Shown one piece after another: positions 57,900 through 64,000 of a DNA stretch of 64,000 bases. Made by a program: the position numbers and the translations under genes. Each line of letters starts with the position of its first letter. The first letter of the stretch is position 1. The notes beneath the pieces are model-generated. The model did no database searches and was not told the origin of the DNA. It saw only the letters and a list, made by a program, of their open reading frames with translations. Source of the stretch: Hetaerina americana (Eukaryota; Arthropoda; Insecta; Odonata; Calopterygidae); NCBI GenBank assembly GCA_022747635.1, contig JAKTNV010000009.1, positions 28,311,622 through 28,375,621 of the forward strand, written 5' to 3'.

Positions 57900-58760
57900 T
57901 TCTTCTTTTATTGAATTAGATTCTACAGTTCTTAGTTCATCTGTACATTAAACCATAAACCTTCTTCTTCAGAAAGTTTTTAAAAACTTATATCCTTCGA
58001 TCCCTGTCCCTGATTCATGCAACTTCACACTCCATGAGTACTTTTCTGCAAGCCGCTTTCTTGTTTTTAGTCATATCTTCTTGGAGCATATGAGTCGCAT
58101 TTTCATCATAAACGTTTTCTTAGCTATGCCGCCGTTGACATTCGCCGAGTCCACCATCCGCCATTGTAGGTCCGAGGTAGGTGAATGCTTATTCTAACTC
58201 CTCCTCTGCCAGTTCAATATCTGCCATAAGCTTCTATCTTCCGCTAGTTAGAAGTTTTTTCTTCTTACATGTTTTTAACATTTACTTATTTAATACTTAA
58301 TCTAATGTGTTCAAAGATGCTCGCTTCTCCATTTTCTACAATCACTGCGATGTTATCTGTCAAGCGAGGGATGTTAATTTCATCTCCGTTCATCCTGATT
58401 CCTTTTGTGCTGATTCCTTGTTCTTCCATTATTCCTACTTCTAAGTACATCTTAAATAAAGCCGGTGAGCGGCTGCCTCATTGTCTAGCCCCTACATTTA
58501 TTTTTATTGCTATTTCTCTTCCGTCTTTCTTTGTCTTGTGGTAACTTGGCTCTTGTATATTTAATTCTTTCGATATAAAACACCACATTTTTTTCCAGGA
58601 CGACATATGTATTATGTAACTCGTGAGATTTCTCCTTTGCTTACCCTATATTCTTTCCATCTTTGGTTCTTCATGCCGTCCAAATCGTCTATTCCTCCTT
58701 CTTTATCTACCACGTTTGCTATTACCATCCTGTCTCTTGCGACCATCAATATTAGCGAAT
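57900..58760 (-). pseudogene. LINE reverse-transcriptase fragment (RTE/L2-like, antisense)
   Basis: Read on the minus strand from 58520: GSRSPALFKMYLEVGIMEE (motif B region), GIRMNGDEINIPRLTDNIAV (YADD box, here LTDN), then AFTYLGPTMADGG (the FTYLG-S motif), then MMKMRLICSKKI and RKRLAEKYSWSVKL (the ..LR-RL-K-YVWSV.LYG block). The order and spacing are right for a LINE palm and thumb. Several shifts and the lost catalytic aspartates make it dead. The C-terminal continuation of such a protein is seen separately at 43.1 kb. Confidence 0.7.
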
Positions 58761-59089
58761 GAAAAATATTACGCTAAATTTGAGTGAATGTTGATTATTT
58801 ATAAGCCCCTGACTTGCATATTCGCTCTCTAGCCATAAAAGAGAATTAGTCAAAATTATAGTTTACCATTGTAAATGGCGCATCAATTAATGCATTAGTT
58901 TGCGTACAGATTTAAGTAGAAATCATTTTCCCTGGATCAACAAAAATCAATGCAATAAAAATAAGAAGTCGAGCATGATTTGGTGTTTCTCCGGTGAATA
59001 TTTTGGGTAAAAGTCTCTACTGATCCACACTTCGTCAGGTTGTCCTTGTTTCCTTCATGTTTCGATTTACGACTTATCCATCGTTTTCA
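58761..59089. other. No gene seen
   Basis: AT-rich spacer. Confidence 0.35.
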
Positions 59090-59500
59090 GGGATCCAGGA
59101 ATCCAAGTACCATTCCGTGCAAGTTGCCCCACTCATATCCGATTTCCAGTGGGTCAGGTGACTGCTGATTGGTCAGCAGTCATTTTTTCCCTCGATGTCT
59201 CCTGGTTAGTCATCCATTCCCTCTAATTTTCAGACAGTGATCCCAAGTTTTGCTAATGTTGTAGCCAGTGTTTCTGTTCATGTTATTTCAATGCAGGTGG
59301 ATCTAGAATGCGTCTTTTAAAACCCTTTCCCAGTATTCCTGAGATCGGCGGAGGAATTTTGTTTCTTCCCAGTGAATCATGCGATTTTCCTCAATGATGT
59401 AATTAGCCACAGCTGACTTGTTCAATTGATCCAATTGGAAGTAGAATTCACCAAATTCATAGGGTATGACGCAGACCCCTTGTGTTTTTCACCGAAAGCT
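59090..59500 (-). pseudogene. Second, diverged GIY-YIG retroelement fragment
   Basis: On the minus strand: GVCVIPYEFGEFYFQ, corresponding to GVY-IPC-CGK-YIGQ of PLE-type GIY-YIG nucleases (the YIG has become YFQ), then after a deletion LNKSAVANYIIEENRMIHWE, LRRSQEYWERVLKDAF, and NNMNRNTGYNISKTWDHCLK. The last three blocks follow the DKSAVAEH..., YW-RVIKEAIEI and NNFNRDGG--LS-AW-P pattern of the C-terminus of such elements. It is a different lineage from the PLE at 28 kb, which lacks these blocks. Just past the end there is a perfect 10 bp hairpin (59159-59182, TGACTGCTGA / TCAGCAGTCA). Confidence 0.7.
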
Positions 59501-60829
59501 CTGGAGAATTCTCAACAGACTTGATCGCATCCATCAGCCACCATCAAAATTGAGACATCATTTGGTGAAAGCAAGAGGCTCGATTGGACCTAAAATAACA
59601 GGGGCCTACGTCATGGGCAAACGGATTCAAATGCTCGCCCTTCCCTCGCATAATACGCAAATACAGCAAAATCGAACCAAAGACCCCAAAAAAATGTAAT
59701 TAAATTGAGTAATAGAAATTGATAAATTGGTCAAGCGAAATAATTATTGCATGATTTATATAGACATGTTTACGTTTGTTCATGGCAGTTATATTTGAGC
59801 TTACTTGTATTCAAGGGCATGCATGAACTAATAATTCTGCATATATGGCTGATACCCTAATACCCCCCACCAAGTGCCCTAGAGATGGCTTTCTGGATAT
59901 TTTGTAGGGTGTAAAGGTGCATTCGACAGAAATAACTGCAGATTTTGAATTGTACACGGAATTGAATGAAATAAATTGAATTGAACTGAACTGAGTGGAT
60001 AGGATATTTCGATTGATTTTGATTTAGTCGGGCATTAACACCCTAGCGCTTAATTGTTTTATAGACTTCCATGGAAATTGCAGTAACTACATTCCGCTAC
60101 ACAAAAAGTTTTTATGATATAATATTTATGATGAGGACGTGAGGAAAATCAATATATCGCTTCGAAGTTTGAACAAACCCTGTTTATGGAATAGAATAAA
60201 ACGTTGCCAGTGTTCAACTTCAGATGCAACTGAAAGATTATGGCTCATGACTGCGCGTAGAATGATGTTATTTAGGTTAGGGTGCTCGTATACGGGGGAG
60301 AGATTAAGGGGACATTAAATGTATGGCGGGGGTAGGAGGGAGGACGTGGGGGTATAAATATCACTTTCCGATAATGGGCTTTTACTCTACAGGGTCGCAT
60401 TTCCGCTCAGGTTCCATCAAATTTCATCACACCGGCACTCGTACTAGGGCTATGCGGTACTTCGATACATCGACACTGAGAGATACATATGTATCTGCAA
60501 TCAACCAAGGTGAAATGGAGTCTTCAAAGGAACTGATCTCTCACAGTTTAATGTAAAGCGTCGACTGTCATTTCGATAATAACAGTAACATTGTAGATTT
60601 GGACAAATATCATGTGTTGCAACTTGATTCCCTTTCTTGTCACTTAGAAAAACATATTTGGCTACGAAGATTCATTGTAGCTTTTCAGCATAAAGTTATC
60701 TTTCTACAAAAAATCTAGGTATATTGACAAAGGTGAAATGGATGGAAAGGAAAGAAAACGAGGAAGTATTTGGAATGGTGGGGTAGGAGTGGTGATTACT
60801 GGGATTAATCTAAAGAAGAAAGGAAAAAT
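59501..60829. other. No recognised gene; one decayed hairpin repeat
   Basis: 59860-59925 weakly resembles the hairpin repeat (ACCCCCCACCAAGTGCCCTA, then GGATATTTTGTAGG). Frames at 59466-59699 and 60323-60556 are overlaps or chance. Confidence 0.35.
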
Positions 60830-60985
60830 AAATGCAGAGCATTGTGATTTGCAATGGAACATTTAAGACTGTGATAGAGAAGAGGACGTCAGGCTAGCGA
60901 GTATGAGAAAGAAAAAGGATAGGCACATATTGGACGGAAAGGAGGGAGGTATCATGTATGCGGAATTGAAGTAGATATTTTTAAT
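60830..60985 (+). repeat. LINE 3' coding remnant
   Basis: The reverse complement matches the pyrimidine-rich LINE end at 11.69-11.83 kb (TACCTCCCTCCTTTCCGTCC, AATATGTGCCTATCCTTTTT, CTCTTCTCTATCACAGTCTT). Here it is in sense orientation. Confidence 0.6.
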
Positions 60986-61216
60986 TTAGGGTCAGGTCGT
61001 GTCTTGGGTGAGGCTAAGGAATTTTGGGTGCCAAATTAGGTGCCAATAACATATACGAGGGTCATCCGGAAAGTAGTACCCGTTCGTGCCGCATGAAGTG
61101 CTGACGACGCGAGTAGCCGCTGGACGAGGTCAGATAGCTTCAGTGACTTGTCTGCCTTCTCTGAGCCAAGTTGCGTGACGCTAGCATTGCCTGTGTTGTT
61201 TCTGTGATTGTTTACA

Positions 61217-61615
61217 ATGTTTAAAAAAATTGAGAACGCCGCCAGTTGTGAAGTGAGGGCAGTGATTAAATTCCTCAATGCAAGAAACGTTCGCCCATGT
61301 GATATTCATCGCCAATTAAAGGAGGTGTATGGAGACAATGTAATGGACGAGTCGTCTGTTCGGCGGTGGTGTCGCAACTTCAACATGGGGAGGGGGAACA
61401 CACACGACGATGAGCGTTCGGAGAGACCGTCTGTCATTACAGACCAACTGGTGAGCTCAGTTGACGAATTCGTGAGGAACGATCGGCGCGTCACAATTGA
61501 TGACATCTGTGAGCATTTTCCCAATGTTTCTCGAACAATTGTTCATGAAATTGTTAAACACCATCTGCATTATGCAAAAATTTGTGCAAGATGGGTCCCT
61601 CGCGTATCTCAATGA
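61217..61615 (+). pseudogene. Mariner transposase, N-terminal half
   Basis: ATG at 61217 (MFKKIENAASCEVRAVIKFL). The bipartite helix-turn-helix DNA-binding domain is complete: DIHRQLKEVYGDNVMDESSV, RRWCRNFNMGRGNTHDDERS and VDEFVRNDRRVTIDDICEHF. It continues to ICARWVPRVS, then crosses the deletion and stops at 61613-61615. The whole D,D34D domain is missing. Such a product could still bind the terminal repeats and act as a competitor of full transposase; that is inference. Confidence 0.9.
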
Positions 61616-61709
61616 GCTGGCGGCGAAGGACTATGCAGCAGGAATACAGAAACTTGTCACACGTTATGACAAATGCCTTAATTTGCTTGGAGATTATGTT
61701 GAGAAGTAG
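61590..61709 (+). pseudogene. Mariner transposase, C-terminal end after the deletion
   Basis: In another frame: AYLNELAAKDYAAGIQKLVT, then RYDKCLNLLGDYVEK and a TAG at 61707-61709, the standard mariner C-terminus. The junction with the N-terminal half lies at about 61600. Confidence 0.85.
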
Positions 61710-61810
61710 TTTAAAGTATCCTCTTTCAAATAAAATTTTTTATGTTTGTTAATATTTACTTTTGTGTCTTTATTTCACGAACGGGTACTACTTTCCGGAT
61801 GACCCTCGTA

Positions 61811-62504
61811 GATATATCTTCGTTACCCCTAGATCTTATTTTAACTAATATATTAATTAACTCGGTAAGATGTTTGGCATACTTTTGCCCTAGATCAACT
61901 CGTTATTTGCTGAAAATAAAGTCATGTTCGAAAATATTGACAATTTTGTAGGAATACCAATCCTCGTTTCATACAGGCCAAAATTTTATTTATAATAAAC
62001 GATATAAAATTAAATACTTCGGATAAAGTCTAGAAAGTGATTGTAATGTGCTATCAACAAAAACATTATTGACTAAGTACTGAAAACGCAACAATAGAAT
62101 AATATCTCTCTTTGTCATACAAAGGTAAATTATCCTACAATTAATGTTAAATATGGATTATTATGAGCAGTGCCTTACACTTTTGTTTAATCACACTATT
62201 TACCGACTGAATTCCGGAGAGCGTTCGAGGATATTTTGATGCTAGGATAATAAAAAACCCCAGGGTCTATAAATGATGACAATGCATGAACGGATAATTA
62301 AAGATATAGCCAAAATTAATTGCAAAGGTGGATTATATGTGCCGTATATTTCGTGCTCGTTGGATACAAAATTTCATTCATTATGTTTTTTTCTCCTTTC
62401 ACGAATGTACGTACGTTCAGAAATAAATCCTTCGAATCATCAACCAAATAATTTGCGATAAAAATTTCAGTTATTATTATAAATGTAATTAGTCTGGAGA
62501 GAGT
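61811..62504. other. No gene seen
   Basis: AT-rich spacer. Confidence 0.4.
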
Positions 62505-62570
62505 GTTGTCCCAGTAGATAGAGCGCCTTGTTATTGCCTGGGAGCCTGAGTTCGATTTCCGGTGACTTTG
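62505..62570 (+). repeat. tRNA-like SINE head
   Basis: CCCAGTAGATAGAGCGCC (A-box region) and GAGTTCGATTTCCGGTG (B box) are at tRNA-like spacing. No acceptor stem pairs and no tail is evident. Confidence 0.5.
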
Positions 62571-64000
62571 AACGTTTCCATCTTCAGCCAAGTGTTTCGA
62601 TATTTCAAATGATATTTCTTGGAGACCCGAAATGACGTAGAAAAAGAGACAGACCACCATATGTGTAAATCTCACACGCCGTGGAGTTTAGCGAGAGTAG
62701 AACTCTACCATCAATTCTCAAATAAGCCCTCAAGTTCCATCACTCTATTTAGATACAGGTAGCTTACCATGTAGAGTTAAGTTTTTCTTTGTGCCTAAGA
62801 ATTATTACTACCATTATAGAGATCTAAAACATGTCTGTAGAGCAAAGAAATCTTTTACCCAACAAAATTTATTTCTAAAATTTGCAAACATCTCTCTTTC
62901 TCTTCCCCAATTACCTAATGTTCTTTATATCTATCACAGGCTTTATATCTATCACATCCCAATATCCCTCGGTGTCCTTAACCATCCACTTCCCATCTGT
63001 CCTATGAATTTCTACCATTTTTTTCCTTTCTCCCACCACATGTATAACACCCTGCAGTTCACCTTCCTCTCCATCCATATTATTTCTTCCATCCTTTTCA
63101 ATAACCAAGCCTGAGAACTCTCCGATTTCCGCTCATCTCTTCATCTAATCAAAGCCTAAATTGTAGAGCAGCATTATGTTGCACATTAACCTATACCCTA
63201 GTTCTTTCTCATTTTAATGCCTCTAGATGGAGTCACGATCAAAGCGAAATCCGCATCCTTCTCCTTGTAAGATATTCTTTTCCCAACATAGATGAACTTC
63301 AAACATTCACAGAAATATGTTCTCAATTCCCTCAATATTTATTCATCTTCTAATTTCGTCCTAATTACACAAATCATTGTCACACTATCATATCAGATGA
63401 ATGATATTTTCGATAAGTATTCCACATCATTAATTCTCAGTGCACTTCATACATCGACATTATTCCATATTTCTAAATTTGGAGTGGATGCCTGAAATGA
63501 AATGTCGTAAGTTCCATGTCAACTATGAATAAATTGCCTTACAAGATGGCGTTAAAATGTTAGAGCCAGTTCTTTTTTACATATTTATATTTCATTCGAC
63601 ATAGAGAGGAAGTGACTCAAATTTCTTTCACGTAAAGTAATAACAGCTAAATATTTGGGTTCTGTTTCAGAGACTTTATGATGGATGTGAGACTCATTTT
63701 AAATTCACGGAACGGCTTCAATAGTGACACTCCGCATTTAATTGTTACCCATGGAAAATGGCTCTTTCCCATCTGTACTTAAAATGTATGCATAAAGTTT
63801 AATATATCCCAATTTCTTACCAATAACTTAATAATCAAACATGAGACCCCGAAAGATCAGCTGTAATATTTTAACCATTGTAAATATTGAAGAAAGAAAA
63901 TTCATTGCATTCTTTAAATTATATTTTTTCTTTAATACCATGGTTTCACCACGAGCTACAATCAACGCAATGAGTCTAGATAGTGTGTAGTGGGATCACT
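62571..64000. other. No gene seen
   Basis: A 107-codon frame at 62791-63114 and a 119-codon minus frame at 62316-62675 have no domains. Nothing else is recognised. Confidence 0.4.

Larger units (their letters stand above)
61056..61808 (+). mobile_element. Mariner deletion derivative with perfect 33 bp terminal repeats
   Basis: CGAGGGTCATCCGGAAAGTA followed by GTACCCGTTCGTG (61056-61088) is repeated exactly in reverse complement at 61776-61808. TA flanks both ends. At 753 bp it has lost roughly 550 bp of the middle, so it is non-autonomous but has intact ends. Perfect termini imply a recent origin. Confidence 0.95.

Noticed and set aside
62791..63114. 107-codon frame as a gene
   Set aside because: Pyrimidine-rich with an opposed 65-codon frame; no domain, and only vague similarity to the LINE 3' ends.
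1..64000. CRISPR array, prophage or bacterial operon
   Set aside because: No regularly spaced repeats, no dense coding, no ribosome-binding sites; the whole window looks animal.

Overview
This 64 kb window looks like intergenic or intronic DNA from an animal, most likely an arthropod and probably an insect. That assignment is inference from the mix of elements: several mariner families, Penelope-like and non-LTR retroelements, tRNA-derived SINEs and long (TA)n tracts in an AT-rich background. There are no bacterial features: no operons, no dense coding, no CRISPR. I found no complete host gene. The only host-gene candidates are a few short exon-like pieces and four GC-rich islands.

Region by region. 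1-9 kb is AT-rich filler with a degraded LINE at 6.6-7.5 kb. 9-18 kb holds three mariner elements (9.05-10.1 kb, 15.9-16.8 kb, and one with clear terminal repeats at 16.83-17.75 kb), plus antisense LINE 3' ends and copies of a small hairpin repeat. 19.6-23.3 kb has a LINE 3' end, a (TA)n tract and two GC-rich islands. 26.1-26.5 kb carries two tRNA-derived SINE-like units. 28.1-29.75 kb is the best element in the window: a 5'-truncated Penelope-like retroelement (PLE) with a GIY-YIG endonuclease, a hammerhead-ribozyme fold with every invariant core base, two identical 187 bp outward-facing inverted arms and a 12 bp target duplication. 30.8-38 kb contains SINEs, a dead mariner and three candidate terminal exons (31.8, 33.0 and 35.8 kb). 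39.42-40.74 kb is an almost intact mariner. 45-47 kb is a nest of a GC-rich island, PLE terminal arms, a SINE, (TA)n tracts and a 86 bp mariner-derived MITE. 49.5-50.4 kb is a purine-rich, GC-rich block ending near a palindromic TGACGTCA site. 53-59.5 kb is mostly LINE debris of two types and a second, diverged GIY-YIG element. 61.06-61.81 kb is a mariner deletion derivative with perfect 33 bp terminal repeats.

The elements depend on each other. The internally deleted mariners could move only with transposase from a full-length relative. The SINEs would use LINE machinery, perhaps that of the LINE families seen here as fragments. The PLE combines a reverse-transcriptase remnant, an endonuclease and a self-cleaving RNA motif. 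All comparisons were made by eye; identities and family names need a database search.
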